Position numbers and translations under genes: made by a program. From assembly GCF_002159845.1 (NCBI RefSeq), contig NZ_NFJK01000004.1, positions 186,001-250,000 on the forward strand: a stretch of DNA of 64,000 nucleotides, read 5' to 3'. Under the pieces are notes generated by a model. The model was given only the letters and a program-made list of their open reading frames with translations. It was not told where the DNA came from and searched no databases. Positions within the stretch are counted from its first letter, which is position 1, and each line of letters starts with the position of its first letter. Origin of the DNA: Anaeromassilibacillus sp. An250 (GTDB lineage: Bacteria; Bacillota; Clostridia; Oscillospirales; Acutalibacteraceae). This document shows positions 53,113 to 61,687 of the stretch, in pieces.

Positions 53113-54264
53113 ATGAATTGGAGAAAAAAGGGCGGCCGGAAGACGGAAAAACCGGAGGTCCTGGCGGTGCAGACGGCGTGGGAAGATCCCTTTGCGCGCT
53201 TTACCAGCTGCGCCCCAGCCGGTATCGGGGAGCGGAGGCTGTACACCGCCCTGCGGGAGAATATCCCGATCATCGATGCGGCCATCGACAAGATCCTCCG
53301 TTTGGTGGGAAGCTTTGTGATTGTGTGCGCGGATGAAAACAAATCGTATCAAATTAATCAATTTCTACAAAACGTAAAAGTCAATGCGTTGGAATGTGGC
53401 GTCCAAAGCTTTTTGAATGCCTACCTTTCCCAGCTGTTGACCTATGGAAATGCCGTGGGGGAGATTGTGCTGGCCGCTTCGGGTGAGATCGGCGCGCTCT
53501 ACAATGCGTCGCTCGACGATGTGGAACTGTGCGAGTGCGCGCCCCTTTGCCTCACCGTCTTCCGGCGGGAGGCCGGCCAGAGCGTGCCGGTGCGCTATCC
53601 GGAACTGGTGGCCGCCTCGGCGCTGAACCCGCCGCCCGGCAGCGCAAAAGGGGTTTCGCTGCTGCACGGGCTTCCGTTTGTCAGCGGCATCCTGATGCAG
53701 ATCTACCGGACCATCGGCACCAATTGGGAACGGCTGGGGGATGTGCGCTTTGCCGTGACCTACAAGCCCTCGAACGATGCGTCCGACCGCGCGTTTGCAA
53801 AGGACCGGGCCAAGCAGATCGCCCAGGAGTGGAGCCGCGCCATGCGCAAGGACTGCGTCAGCGATTTTATTGCGGTGGGGGACGTGAGCATCAAGGCCAT
53901 CGGCGCCGACAATCAAATTTTGGACAGCAATGTCCCGGTGCGGCAGATGCTGGAGGAAATCGTGGCAAAGATGGGCATCCCGCCGTTCCTGCTGGGGCTG
54001 TCGTGGTCCTCCACGGAACGGATGTCCAGCCAGCAGGCGGACATCCTGACCAGCGAATTGGAGGCATACCGGCGGCTGCTAAACCCGGTGATTGAGAAAA
54101 TCTGCAAGCTGTGGATGCAGCTGCACGGGATGGAGCCGAAGTTCACCATCGAGTGGGATACCATCACGCTCCAGGATGCGGTGGATCTTGCAAACGCGCG
54201 CCTGATGAATGCGCAGGCGGCGCAAATTGAGGAGGGTTTGAAAGAAAAGGAGGTGGCCATTTGA
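53113..54264 (+). CDS. Phage portal protein
   Basis: A 383-residue portal-like protein. It contains ENIPIIDAAIDKILRLVGSF near the N-terminus, LPFVSGILMQIYRTIGTNWE, VPVRQMLEEIVAKMGIPPF and LGLSWSSTERMSSQQADILT, as in XkdE-type portals. The dodecameric portal forms the DNA entry of the capsid. ATG 53113 has GGAGGAG. It is somewhat shorter than many portals (about 430-500 residues). Confidence 0.85.
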   Translation: MNWRKKGGRKTEKPEVLAVQTAWEDPFARFTSCAPAGIGERRLYTALRENIPIIDAAIDKILRLVGSFVIVCADENKSYQINQFLQNVKVNALECGVQSFLNAYLSQLLTYGNAVGEIVLAASGEIGALYNASLDDVELCECAPLCLTVFRREAGQSVPVRYPELVAASALNPPPGSAKGVSLLHGLPFVSGILMQIYRTIGTNWERLGDVRFAVTYKPSNDASDRAFAKDRAKQIAQEWSRAMRKDCVSDFIAVGDVSIKAIGADNQILDSNVPVRQMLEEIVAKMGIPPFLLGLSWSSTERMSSQQADILTSELEAYRRLLNPVIEKICKLWMQLHGMEPKFTIEWDTITLQDAVDLANARLMNAQAAQIEEGLKEKEVAI

Positions 54265-55229
54265 AGGAAACCGGTTGTGTGCTTTTGAAAAGCGGCGCGC
54301 TGACGGCGGAGGACTTGGAGAAAATCAACCGCTACACACGGCGTGCCTTCCAGGAGGAGGAGCTGTACACGTTTTCCGTTGTGCTCTGCGACAACGAGGT
54401 CGACCGGGATATGGAGCGGTTTACTATCCCCGCGCTGGAGCGGCTGGGGGAGCTCTTTTTGGGCAAGACCGGGATTTTCGACCATGCTCCACAGGCGCAG
54501 AACCAGGCGGCGCGCATCTACGACTGCCGGGTGGAGTGCCTTCCGGAGCGCGTGACCCGCGCAGGGGAGGCGTATCACCGCCTGGTGGCGCGTGCATATC
54601 TGCCGCGCTGCCCCAAAAATGAAGAATTCATTTTGGAGCTGGAGAGCGGGATCAAAAAGGAGGTCAGCGTCGGCTGTTCGGTGGCTGAGGCGACGTGCTC
54701 CATCTGCGGGGCCGACCGCCGGAAGGGGGAATGCGGCCATGTGAAGGGGCGCTGCTACGACGGCATTTTATGCTGCACGATCCTGGATCATCCGACGGAT
54801 GCATACGAGTGGTCGTTTGTTGCGATCCCGGCACAGCGGGAGGCGGGCGTCATCAAGAGCTTTACAGAAAAGGGGGAACGGACCATGGAGGAAGTTTGGA
54901 AAAGCCTCTCGGGAGAGGGGGATCTGGTACTGCATGCGGAGGAGCGGCAGCAGCTCGCCAAAGAAGTTGCCATTTTGCGCGAGCAGGCAGCGTGCGGCAG
55001 GCAGTACCGGGAAGCGCTTGAGAAGAGCGTGGTGCGGCTTTGTGGGATTGTGTCGCCGGAGGTGCCCCACGAGGCCATGGAGCGTGCGGCGCAGGCGATG
55101 CAGTTGGACGATCTGCAGGCCTTTGAGAAGGCGTTCCGCAAGCGTGCGGAGCAGGCGCTTCCGCTGACGCCACAGTTGGCCCCAGCGGAACAGCGCGCTT
55201 CCACGGAAAACCGAGAATTTCAGATTTAA
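54261..55229 (+). CDS. Putative prohead protease-scaffold fusion (XkdF-like)
   Basis: A 322-residue protein from TTG 54261 behind AAAAGGAGG. The N-terminal 215 residues look like an XkdF/prohead protease: DRDMERFTIPALE, IFDHAPQAQNQAARIYD and KKEVSVGCSVAEATCSICG, with a CxxC-GECGH zinc-like patch. The C-terminal 100 residues are a charged coiled coil like a scaffold (LHAEERQQLAKEVAILREQ). It should assist capsid assembly and maturation. The portal gene overlaps its start by 4 bases. Confidence 0.75.
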   Translation: MKETGCVLLKSGALTAEDLEKINRYTRRAFQEEELYTFSVVLCDNEVDRDMERFTIPALERLGELFLGKTGIFDHAPQAQNQAARIYDCRVECLPERVTRAGEAYHRLVARAYLPRCPKNEEFILELESGIKKEVSVGCSVAEATCSICGADRRKGECGHVKGRCYDGILCCTILDHPTDAYEWSFVAIPAQREAGVIKSFTEKGERTMEEVWKSLSGEGDLVLHAEERQQLAKEVAILREQAACGRQYREALEKSVVRLCGIVSPEVPHEAMERAAQAMQLDDLQAFEKAFRKRAEQALPLTPQLAPAEQRASTENREFQI

Positions 55230-55241
55230 GGAGGAAGGATT

Positions 55242-55586
55242 ATGGAGATTTCTTTGAACGGATATGGGGAACAGGTGGCGACATTCGCCGTTTCCGGAGA
55301 GGTCAAGGTGGGGATGCCGGTGAAGATCAGCGCGAACGGCACCGTTGCACCGTGTGTGGCAAAGGATAAATTTTGCGGCGTTGTACTTTCCCTGCGCGGC
55401 GGGTATGCGGCCGTACAGATGGCGGGCTATGCAAAGCTCCCCTATACCGGCACAAAGCCGACGGTGGGATACCAGACGGTCAACGCGGATGGAACCGGCA
55501 AGGTACAGGTAGAGGCCACCGGACGGTTGCTGTTGATTACGGATGTGGATGAACCGTCCGGCACCTGCGGCCTGGTATTGGCGTAA
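55242..55586 (+). CDS. Small capsid-associated protein (DUF2190-like)
   Basis: A 114-residue beta-rich protein with VKVGMPVKISANGTVAP, KFCGVVLSLRGGYAAVQMAG and GRLLLITDVDEPSG. It sits between the protease and the major capsid protein, the usual place of a head decoration or head fibre protein (DUF2190). AAGGAGG precedes the ATG. Confidence 0.7.
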   Translation: MEISLNGYGEQVATFAVSGEVKVGMPVKISANGTVAPCVAKDKFCGVVLSLRGGYAAVQMAGYAKLPYTGTKPTVGYQTVNADGTGKVQVEATGRLLLITDVDEPSGTCGLVLA

Positions 55587-55610
55587 GCCGGAAAAAGGGA
55601 GGAATGAAGA

Positions 55611-56630
55611 ATGGCTTTTTATGAAACGCTCAAGCTCGAAAAGGGAATGTACAGCGCGCCGGGAAAAAGTTTTACCCAGGCGTTGGAGGAATTGGACCCC
55701 TCGGAAAACTACCGCGGGACGCCGCTGGAAGGTCTGGACGCATACCAGCGCCAGCTCAAACGCTTTGACATCCGCGTGAGCGGGCCGGGCTCTGACCTGG
55801 TGGAGAAATTTTTCCAGACGAGCGACTCCACGGCCCTGTTCCCGGAATATGTATCGCGCGCTGTGCGCCAGGGGATGGAGCAGGCGGACTTGCTGCCGAA
55901 TTTGGTGGCGACCGTGACCAACATCGCCGGCATGGACTACCGGACCCTTTCCTCGGAACCGTCGGACGACGACAAATCCCTGAAGCCGGTGGCCGAAGGC
56001 GCGGTGCTTCCCCAGACCACCGTGACCACAAAGGACCATTTGATCCACCTGTATAAGCGCGGAAGGATGCTGGTGGCCTCCTACGAAGCGCTTCGCTTCC
56101 AGAAGCTGGATCTGTTTACGGTTACGCTCCGCCAGATCGGCGCTTACATCGCGCGCGCACAGCTCCAGGATGCGATGAACGTGCTGGTGAACGGCGATGA
56201 TGGCGACAGCACGGCGACGAACATCGGAACCGCCGGGGGTGCAGTGGACTATGCCGGGCTGGTATCCCTGTGGGCGGGCCTTGCGCCGTATCAGCTCAAC
56301 ACCATGCTGGCCTCGACCACGACCATGCAGCAGATTTTGGCGCTCAGCCAGATGTGCGACGCACAGGCGGGGCTGAATTTCCAGGGAACCGGCAAGATGA
56401 TTACGCCCTTGGGCGCAACCCTGCTGCATGCGCCCTCTCTGACCGCGAAGGGCGTCATCGGCCTGGACAAGACCTGCGCATTGGAAATGGTGCAGGCGGG
56501 CGGGGTGACGACCGACTATGATAAGCTGATCGACCGCCAGCTGGAACGCGCCTCCATCAGCGTGATTGCGGGCTTTTCCAGAATTTTTGACGGGGCGGTT
56601 AAAACCCTCTGCTACCAGGAACAGGAATGA
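55611..56630 (+). CDS. Phage major capsid protein
   Basis: A 339-residue protein with an HK97-type plan: an N-terminal helical arm, LFPEYVSRAVRQGMEQADLL, PQTTVTTKDHLIHLYKRGRM and a C-terminal axial domain (GVIGLDKTCALEMVQAGGVT). Position after protease and decoration genes supports the call (XkdG-like). The sequence looks complete, so shells could still be formed. Its stop overlaps the next gene by 4 bases. Confidence 0.8.
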   Translation: MAFYETLKLEKGMYSAPGKSFTQALEELDPSENYRGTPLEGLDAYQRQLKRFDIRVSGPGSDLVEKFFQTSDSTALFPEYVSRAVRQGMEQADLLPNLVATVTNIAGMDYRTLSSEPSDDDKSLKPVAEGAVLPQTTVTTKDHLIHLYKRGRMLVASYEALRFQKLDLFTVTLRQIGAYIARAQLQDAMNVLVNGDDGDSTATNIGTAGGAVDYAGLVSLWAGLAPYQLNTMLASTTTMQQILALSQMCDAQAGLNFQGTGKMITPLGATLLHAPSLTAKGVIGLDKTCALEMVQAGGVTTDYDKLIDRQLERASISVIAGFSRIFDGAVKTLCYQEQE

Positions 56631-56986
56631 TGGAGACACAAGCGGTTTTCGAGCAGTTTGCCCTACTGACGGGTCTCGGGGAACAGGAGGCCGGGAAATA
56701 CCGGCCCCTGTGCGAGAATGCGCGGGCGCAGGTGATGGGGATCGCAAAGCCGGACATCGGGACAGCGGGCGAACTGGTGCTGTGCAGCGCGGCGGCTGCA
56801 CTGGCCTTTTACCGTTGGGCGCTGCTCCGCGCGGCGGCGGGCGCGGAGAATGGGTTTGCAGTCGGAGACGTGCGGGTGACCAAACATGCGGCGGATGTGG
56901 ACACGGCCCGGACGCTGTGGCGGGAGTCCGAGGCCGCCGCCGCGCCCTATCTCAACGACACCCAGTTTGTATTTGAACGGATATAG
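56627..56986 (+). CDS. Head-tail connector-like protein
   Basis: A 119-residue helical protein directly behind the capsid gene, with CENARAQVMGIAKPDIGTAG and an Ala-rich helix. Place and size fit a gp6/XkdH-type connector ring under the portal. Sequence evidence alone is weak. Confidence 0.6.
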   Translation: MMETQAVFEQFALLTGLGEQEAGKYRPLCENARAQVMGIAKPDIGTAGELVLCSAAAALAFYRWALLRAAAGAENGFAVGDVRVTKHAADVDTARTLWRESEAAAAPYLNDTQFVFERI

Positions 56987-56997
56987 GGGGCGGGATT

Positions 56998-57303
56998 GTG
57001 ACAAGAAAAGAATTGGTCCGCCATATCCTGAAGACCTACGGGCAGAAGGCCACGGCAAACGGGAAAGAGGCTTGGGCCGTGATCCGCCCCCTGCGCAAAC
57101 AAAGCGATGAAGCGCCGCAGTGTTACCTCTATACCGGGACGCCCGATCAGAAGCTTTTGACCGGCGACCTTGTACAGGTGGGGACGGAATGGTATCGCGT
57201 GACCCGCGCGGATGTGGAGTGGTTGGAAGGCGAAAGCCTGTATGTATGGGCCGTCCTGCGCAGGGAAGAGGAGACGGCCTTCTGCACAGAGGAGGAAGCA
57301 TGA
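56998..57303 (+). CDS. Head completion/minor structural protein
   Basis: A 101-residue protein from GTG 56998 with QCYLYTGTPDQKLLTGD, LVQVGTEWYRVTRADVEWLE. The small beta-barrel-like content and place fit a head-closure or stopper protein. Its stop overlaps the start of a 33-codon gene (ATGA). Confidence 0.55.
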   Translation: MTRKELVRHILKTYGQKATANGKEAWAVIRPLRKQSDEAPQCYLYTGTPDQKLLTGDLVQVGTEWYRVTRADVEWLEGESLYVWAVLRREEETAFCTEEEA

Positions 57304-57401
57304 ACCAGGACGATTATTTGGATTGGGCGGACCGGCTCTCGGAGGAATTGGAGCGCGATGTGCGGCGCTATCCGCAGGAGCTAAAGGAGGAAGAGCCATG
57401 A
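57300..57401 (+). CDS. 33-residue protein at the head-tail joint of the cluster
   Basis: ATG 57300 to TGA 57401, reading MNQDDYLDWADRLSEELERD and ending ELKEEEP. Both ends overlap the neighbouring genes by 4 bases, and GGAGGAAGC precedes it, so it appears translated. It occupies the position where PBSX-like phages carry the sheath, tube, chaperone and tape-measure genes. It may be a vestige of a connector gene or a new small protein. Confidence 0.5.
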   Translation: MNQDDYLDWADRLSEELERDVRRYPQELKEEEP

Positions 57402-57928
57402 GCTTGGAAGCGCGCACCATGCGGTTTGGCAAATTTGTCTGGAGACGGAATCCGGAGACCTTGCAGGTGGAGTACCAGCGAAATGTCAAACGGCTGACGC
57501 TCCCGCAGGTGGGGGAAGCCCTGCAGGACCTGGGTTGCCAGAGGCGCGCCGTGACCGGCAATGGGAGCTTCCTGGGGAAAGACGCCGCCGCGGACTTTGA
57601 GCGGCTGGCGGCGGTTTTTCGGGAGGGCAAAAGCCAGATCTTGTGCATCCCCGGCGCAGCGCCGTTCCGGGCCGTTTTTGCCTCCCTCCAAATGCTGGGG
57701 GAGGCGCGGCCCAACGCGGTGCGCTATAGCTTCCTGTTTTTGGAGGACGAAGAACCGGCGGAGGACGACGGAATCCTCCGCGATGAATATGCCGTCTGTG
57801 GAAAAGGGGATACGCTGTGGCATGTGGCAAACCGGTATGCCACGACGGTCGATGTGCTGCGGCAGTGTAACCCGCAGATTCAATGGCCCAACCGGTTGGC
57901 GGAGGGAACGAAGGTGAAGCTGCCATGA
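57398..57928 (+). CDS. XkdP-like LysM baseplate hub protein
   Basis: A 176-residue protein. The N-terminal 125 residues resemble XkdP-type proteins (WRRNPETLQVEYQRNV, LQDLGCQRRAVTGNG, ARPNAVRYSFLFLE). A C-terminal LysM repeat follows (YAVCGKGDTLWHVANRYATT, ending GTKVKLP). In PBSX-like phages this protein comes right after the tape measure and joins tube to baseplate. AAAGGAGGAAGAG precedes ATG 57398. Here it follows a 33-codon gene instead of a tape measure. Confidence 0.8.
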   Translation: MSLEARTMRFGKFVWRRNPETLQVEYQRNVKRLTLPQVGEALQDLGCQRRAVTGNGSFLGKDAAADFERLAAVFREGKSQILCIPGAAPFRAVFASLQMLGEARPNAVRYSFLFLEDEEPAEDDGILRDEYAVCGKGDTLWHVANRYATTVDVLRQCNPQIQWPNRLAEGTKVKLP

Positions 57929-58830
57929 GGTGTGTGGGATGGACCGCCAAGGGGGAGCGGATTCAGCTGCCAGCGCCGGTGCGTCTGCGGCTGCGCAGCG
58001 ACGAGGATGCGCCCGCGGACAGCTTGGAGGCACGCTTCCCCGCATGGGACGCTGTGGGGAACCTCTGCTGGATTCAATTGATGGACCGGGTAGGACGGGT
58101 GCTCTTTGCGGGAATTGTGGACGAACAGGTACTTTCGGAAAGCGGGGACGGGATCACGGTGGAACTCTCCGCGCGAAGCCGCGCCGCCCTGTTGCTGGAC
58201 AATGAAGCGCAGCCGCAGATCTATTACATGCCGTCGCTAAAACTGCTGTTTGAACGGCACGCCGCCCCGTATGGCTTTACCGGCTACCTTGGGCGGGACG
58301 AGGTGTTTGGCGGGGCATTCACGGTGGAAAAGGGAATGAGCGAGTGGCAGGCGCTGGAGGCCTTTTGCAAAACGTATCTGGGGGTGCGGCTTATAGCGCG
58401 GGGGGATGTGCTGGATGCATCCGGCTTGATGCAGCCGGAGCCGGTGGATGTTTCCCGCTCGCATTGGCCCCTCTCCACATGCAAAATTGTTTGGAAGGAC
58501 GCCGCCCGCATTTCGGAATTACGCATGCGCACCGGGGATGCAGCGGATTACGACGCCATTTTGCAAGATGAGGAGGCTGTGGCCCGCGGGGTTGTGCGCA
58601 GGCGCTATTTGAGCGGTTCCGACGTGGAGCGGGCAAAGGATGTGTTGCGAAAGGCCCGCCAGAAGGCGTTCGCCGTGCAGGTGTGCAGCCCAGGAATGCT
58701 GTGCCCACCGCTGGGAAGCCCGGCGAAGGCGGACTATGGGGAAAATCTCTATGTTTCGGCATGGGAGTATCAGTTGGACAGCCGTGGGGAGATCAGCCGC
58801 GTGACACTGCGCAGAAAGGAGGAAGGCTGA
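57925..58830 (+). CDS. XkdQ-like baseplate hub protein
   Basis: A 301-residue protein matching the gp27/gpD-like hub of contractile tails: early VRLRLRSDEDAPADSLEARF, GIVDEQVLSESGDGITVELS and AFTVEKGMSEWQALEAFCKT. It starts at ATG 57925, overlapping the LysM gene stop by 4 bases. The beta-barrel hub normally trims the tube end and carries the spike. All of it appears intact. Confidence 0.75.
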   Translation: MRCVGWTAKGERIQLPAPVRLRLRSDEDAPADSLEARFPAWDAVGNLCWIQLMDRVGRVLFAGIVDEQVLSESGDGITVELSARSRAALLLDNEAQPQIYYMPSLKLLFERHAAPYGFTGYLGRDEVFGGAFTVEKGMSEWQALEAFCKTYLGVRLIARGDVLDASGLMQPEPVDVSRSHWPLSTCKIVWKDAARISELRMRTGDAADYDAILQDEEAVARGVVRRRYLSGSDVERAKDVLRKARQKAFAVQVCSPGMLCPPLGSPAKADYGENLYVSAWEYQLDSRGEISRVTLRRKEEG

Positions 58831-59168
58831 TGTGGCTTTCGAAAAAGATGGCGGGGAATCTCCGCCGGGAACCAACCGCGGAAGTGGCCCGGATGACGGG
58901 AAGTTCGACCGCGCAGGGGAGCGGGGAGTACAGGGATGTTGCCCTCGCCGCCCCCTGGGGAATCGCCTATATGCCCCCGGATGCGGCGCGGGCCGTGCTG
59001 GTCAACAGTACGGAGGGGATGGTCTGCGCAGGGGCTGTAGTGGAGGAAACGGCGTTGGAGCCGGGGGAACTGCTGTTGTTCTCCCAGGGGGGCGCGCGAA
59101 TCTATTTGAAAAACAGCGGCGAGGTGGTCATCAATGGACAGGTCTTTGCCGCGGAGGAGGGAGAATAA
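58830..59168 (+). CDS. Small baseplate/spike-like protein
   Basis: A 112-residue protein from ATG 58830 behind AAAGGAGG. After a basic start it has YRDVALAAPWGIAYMPP, then EPGELLLFSQGGARIYLKNS and GEVVINGQVF, a pattern like the C-terminal beta-helix of gpV/gp45 spike proteins. It stands where XkdR (DUF2577) lies in PBSX. Either a spike or an XkdR equivalent. Confidence 0.6.
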   Translation: MWLSKKMAGNLRREPTAEVARMTGSSTAQGSGEYRDVALAAPWGIAYMPPDAARAVLVNSTEGMVCAGAVVEETALEPGELLLFSQGGARIYLKNSGEVVINGQVFAAEEGE

Positions 59169-59518
59169 TGGATACAGCGCTTGCCGGCGGCGATTTTTCC
59201 CTGGGAGCCAACGGGCTGCCGCGTGGAATTTCCGGCGAAGAGGAGCTTTTGCAGCGCGCGGCGATCCGCCTGCGCGTACCTTTGGGACGGTTTGCCTTTC
59301 AGCCTACATTAGGAAGCCGCCTGTATACCCTGCGGCCCGAAACGGAGGACAAGGACGCAAACGCCCTGGCCATGGCGCAGGAAGCGCTGCGGGAATTGCC
59401 GCAGGTGTGGGTGGAGAGTGCTGTTTGCAGCGCTGCGGAACCGCTCATCGCGCGGATACAGATCGCCTGGGAAGGCGGCGGGGCAGAGATCGAGGTGACA
59501 TGTGATGGAGACATATGA
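59168..59518 (+). CDS. XkdS/gp25-like baseplate wedge protein
   Basis: A 116-residue protein from ATG 59168. GEEELLQRAAIRLRVPLGRF, PTLGSRLYTLRPE and NALAMAQEALRELPQVWVES fit the XkdS (DUF2634)/gp25 wedge family, which in full tails starts sheath assembly. That makes the absence of a sheath gene in the cluster more striking. It overlaps the baseplate J gene by about 15 bases. Confidence 0.75.
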   Translation: MDTALAGGDFSLGANGLPRGISGEEELLQRAAIRLRVPLGRFAFQPTLGSRLYTLRPETEDKDANALAMAQEALRELPQVWVESAVCSAAEPLIARIQIAWEGGGAEIEVTCDGDI

Positions 59519-60572
59519 AGAAATTTTGGGTCGCATGCAGGGGACCTTTGAAGAGCTCGCTGGATATCCAGCGGACGATGCGTCCGACATCGGCATCCGC
59601 CTGCGGGTGCTGGCCGGGGAGGTCTATTCCCTGACGGCGGCGATGGACTGGCTGGAACAGCAGTTCTTTGCGCAGACCGCGCAGGGCGAACAGCTGGATC
59701 TGCGCGCACAGGAGCACGGGATTCAGCGGCGGCCAGCGCAGGCAGCTGCGGGAGAACTCACCTTTTCCCGCGCCAAGCCGCTTTGGTACCGCGCGGTGAT
59801 CGACAAAGGGACCGTGTGCGCTCTGCCGGGTGAGGATGGCGCGCGCTATGTCACGACGGAGGAAGCTGTCCTGGCCGTGGGGAGCACGTCGGTGACGGTG
59901 CCCGCGGAGGCGGAACAGCCGGGACGGGATGGGAATGCGGCGGCCGGGACGGTCACAACGCTGATCACCGTCCCGCCAGGCATCGAACAGGTGACGAACC
60001 AGAAACCCTTTACAGGCGGCGCTGATGCGGAAGGGGACGAGTCCCTTCGCGCCCGCTTGACGCAAAGCTATGCAGCCCTTTCGAATGGAACAAACGCGGC
60101 TTTCTATCGGAATCAGGCCCTCAAGGACGAGGGTGTCTTTTCCGCAAATGTGGTTCCAAAGGAACAGGGGCTGGGAACGGTTGGCGTTTACCTGGGGGCG
60201 AGCGGCGCTGCGGCGGACAGTGAAACGGTCCAGCGTGTGCAGGCGATGTTTGACGAGCTGCGCGAGATCAACGTCCTGGTGACGGTCGCGGCGGCGCAAA
60301 CGGTCTCCTGCCCGGTCACGGTGCAGATCGTACCCTGCGCGGGGATGTCGTTTGAAGCGGCCTCCGATGGCGTGGAAGAGGCGGTACAGGCATATTTTGC
60401 CGGCCTGGGCGTGGGCGAGCCCGTCCGGGCGGCCGCCTTGACCGCAAAGGTTTTTGCCACCGGCGTTGTGGAGAATTGCACCCTGGTGGGAAGCGCTGCG
60501 GCCGACCGGGTAGTCAAAGCAAATCAGCTTGCGGTCTTGCAGGATGTGACGGTACAGGAGGCGAGCGCATGA
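59505..60572 (+). CDS. Baseplate J-like protein (XkdT-like)
   Basis: A 355-residue protein of the family's usual length. It contains LDLRAQEHGIQRRPAQAAAG, VPAEAEQPGRDGNAAAGTVT, FTGGADAEGDESLRARLTQS and GLGTVGVYLGASG, all typical of gpJ/XkdT wedge proteins. ATG 59505 has GAGGTGAC upstream; a GTG one codon earlier is possible. It should build the baseplate rim that carries fibres. Confidence 0.88.
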   Translation: METYEEILGRMQGTFEELAGYPADDASDIGIRLRVLAGEVYSLTAAMDWLEQQFFAQTAQGEQLDLRAQEHGIQRRPAQAAAGELTFSRAKPLWYRAVIDKGTVCALPGEDGARYVTTEEAVLAVGSTSVTVPAEAEQPGRDGNAAAGTVTTLITVPPGIEQVTNQKPFTGGADAEGDESLRARLTQSYAALSNGTNAAFYRNQALKDEGVFSANVVPKEQGLGTVGVYLGASGAAADSETVQRVQAMFDELREINVLVTVAAAQTVSCPVTVQIVPCAGMSFEAASDGVEEAVQAYFAGLGVGEPVRAAALTAKVFATGVVENCTLVGSAAADRVVKANQLAVLQDVTVQEASA

Positions 60573-61147
60573 CGTCTTACGATACGATGGCTTCCGCCCT
60601 CCGCGAAACGGGGTTGTACGCCCTGTCGGGGGAGACCTTGGTGGATGCGGAATTGGCCGCCTATGCTGCGGCGTTGGATGTCCTGTGTGAGCGGTTGGAG
60701 GCCTTGCAAAAGGACAGCTTCCTCTGTACAGCGGGGGAGGAGGGGATTTCCCGCTGGGAGGCGCTCTTCGGCTTGCAGATACAGGGTTCCCTGGAAGAAC
60801 GGCGAAAGGCGCTGTTGCAGTGCGGCGCTGTCCATAACAATTCGAATACCTGCGGCGATTTTTTAAAATTGTTGCAATCGGTTGGAATCGAAGCCGCGAT
60901 TTTGGAGGACCCGGCGGGGCAGCGGCTGTGCTTCAACTGCACCGGCTTGGAGAGCACAGAAGCGCGCGCAAATGCGGTCGCCTACCTGGAGCGCTTTTTG
61001 CCCGCGCATTTGAACGTCATACTGGATTTCCGGGACCTTTCCTGGAATACTATTGACCATGCGGAAAAGACCTTTGACGAATGGGACGCCGGGAACCGCA
61101 CTTGGGATCAGCTCGATCTGGCGGAGGATGAGCTGTTTGAACGATAA
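60569..61147 (+). CDS. XkdU-like baseplate protein (DUF2313)
   Basis: A 192-residue protein from ATG 60569, overlapping the baseplate J stop by 4 bases. EGISRWEALFGLQIQGSLEE, RRKALLQCGAV and PAHLNVILDFRDLSW match the gpI/XkdU family (DUF2313, YmfQ). It normally links the baseplate to fibres. The sequence is complete. Confidence 0.82.
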   Translation: MTSYDTMASALRETGLYALSGETLVDAELAAYAAALDVLCERLEALQKDSFLCTAGEEGISRWEALFGLQIQGSLEERRKALLQCGAVHNNSNTCGDFLKLLQSVGIEAAILEDPAGQRLCFNCTGLESTEARANAVAYLERFLPAHLNVILDFRDLSWNTIDHAEKTFDEWDAGNRTWDQLDLAEDELFER

Positions 61148-61156
61148 GGAGGACTT

Positions 61157-61621
61157 ATGCCGACAGAACAAAAGACAAGCTTGGGGCTAAACCGGTGGCA
61201 GGGGACGGACAAACCGGCGCGCGCCGATTTTGTGGCGGACAATGAAACGCTGGATTCCCTGCTGGCCGAGCATTTTGGAGACACGCAGGCGCATCTGTCC
61301 GCCGAAGACCGCCTGCTGCTGGGGAATGCGGCGACGGTGGGAACCTACAATGGAAACGGGGCCGAGAGCCGGTCGATCACCCTCCCGTTTGCGCCAACGG
61401 CTGTGCTGGTTTTCCAGATGGACGCGCCGCCAATCGAATCCCATACGGGGTACTATCGGGTGAACTTCGCCATTGTGACGGAAGAGGGCGGCACACAGGG
61501 GGCTTCTTTGTCCGGCACTACGCTTACGGTGCAGCAGGCGCAGGGAACACCCGCTGCGGACAGCATGGCGAACAGCCTGAACCAGGCGGGCGGCGGATAC
61601 GGATATCTGCTGTTCCGTTAG
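61157..61621 (+). CDS. Short tail-fibre-like protein
   Basis: A 154-residue protein behind ATAAGGAGG. The first 60 residues (LGLNRWQGTDKPARADFVAD, then LSAEDRLLLGN) resemble the N-terminal attachment part of phage fibres. The C-terminal part is a small beta domain (GTYNGNGAESRSITLPFAPT). It is much shorter than usual fibres and ends the cluster; no lysis genes follow. It might be a receptor-binding or anchoring protein. Confidence 0.65.
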   Translation: MPTEQKTSLGLNRWQGTDKPARADFVADNETLDSLLAEHFGDTQAHLSAEDRLLLGNAATVGTYNGNGAESRSITLPFAPTAVLVFQMDAPPIESHTGYYRVNFAIVTEEGGTQGASLSGTTLTVQQAQGTPAADSMANSLNQAGGGYGYLLFR

Positions 61622-61629
61622 CCGCCGAT

Positions 61630-61659
61630 TTGACAAGCTTTTGCCAGATATTGTAAAAT
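61630..61659 (+). promoter_or_regulatory. Sigma-A promoter of hflX
   Basis: TTGACA (61630-61635), 18-base spacer, TAAAAT (61654-61659), followed by AAAGGGGGAGG before TTG 61688. It makes hflX independent of the phage cluster. Confidence 0.65.
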
Positions 61660-61687
61660 AAGACAACAGAGAAAGGGGGAGGCGCCT

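Noticed and set aside
54768-56801. 677-codon open frame antisense to the phage capsid genes
   Set aside because: Crosses several well-supported genes, lacks a ribosome site, and its product is typical reverse-strand GC-rich sequence.
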